The notes under the pieces are model-generated. The model had not been told where the DNA came from. It was given only the letters and a program-made list of their open reading frames with translations, and searched no databases. A stretch of 5,336 nucleotides of DNA from assembly GCA_017548805.1 (NCBI GenBank), contig JAFYZE010000204.1, positions 1 through 5,336 on the forward strand, given 5' to 3'. Shown piece by piece: positions 5,323 through 5,336 of the stretch. Positions within the stretch are counted from its first letter, which is position 1; every line of letters begins with the position of its first letter. A program made the translations under genes and the position numbers. The stretch comes from Bacteroidales bacterium (GTDB taxonomy: Bacteria; Bacteroidota; Bacteroidia; Bacteroidales; UBA932).

Positions 5323-5336
5323 ATGAAAAAGACAGT
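5323..5336 (+). CDS. Start of a gene cut by the window edge
   Basis: Only ATG AAA AAG ACA GT is present (MKKT...). It is called as a gene because it sits right behind an exact Bacteroidota promoter and a short purine-rich stretch (GGAAA). The basic start would suit a signal peptide, but also a cytosolic protein; the product cannot be told. Confidence 0.55.

Noticed and set aside
4421..5326. 301-codon plus-strand open frame opposite the M28 gene
   Set aside because: The opposite strand encodes all the M28 active-site motifs; the antisense translation has no recognisable domain and ends across the promoter region of the next gene.

Overview
The window looks like ordinary chromosome from a Bacteroidales-type bacterium (phylum Bacteroidota). 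Four things point there: a NigD-family lipoprotein, several Bacteroidota-style promoters (-7 TAnnTTTG with an upstream TTG/TTTG), a tRNA whose 3' CCA is not fully encoded, and acidic residues straight after the lipoprotein cysteine. The genus cannot be told from sequence alone.

Layout: a complete tRNA-Ser(CGA) opens the window (3-91) and is followed by a strong intrinsic terminator. About 330 bases without a convincing gene come next (92-420). They are dense in hairpins, including a 21-pair stem that competes with the terminator and two hairpins each carrying the same 12-base word. A minus-strand gene for an ECF-transporter S component of the MptD/Trep_Strep type (421-987) then diverges from a small four-helix membrane protein that I do not recognise (1136-1531). 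A minus-strand secreted or membrane-anchored Ntn-hydrolase of the choloylglycine hydrolase / C45 type follows (1571-2704). It diverges from a NigD-like lipoprotein (2849-3574), which converges with a secreted M28-family metallopeptidase carrying a PA domain (3587-5191, minus). The first 14 bases of another plus-strand gene (from 5323) end the window, behind a good Bacteroidota promoter that overlaps a dyad-symmetric operator-like element.

Genes alternate in orientation, so there is no obvious operon: nearly every gene has its own promoter region. Functionally the window is rich in cell-envelope products (two integral membrane proteins, two exported hydrolases, one outer-membrane-type lipoprotein). 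The two hydrolases could take part in amide and peptide scavenging, but nothing in the sequence ties the genes into one pathway. I see no mobile element, CRISPR array or clear novel multi-gene system. The parts most worth a second look are the structured region after the tRNA, the Asp-to-Glu change at a metal-ligand position in the M28 enzyme, and the operator-like dyad at the right end.
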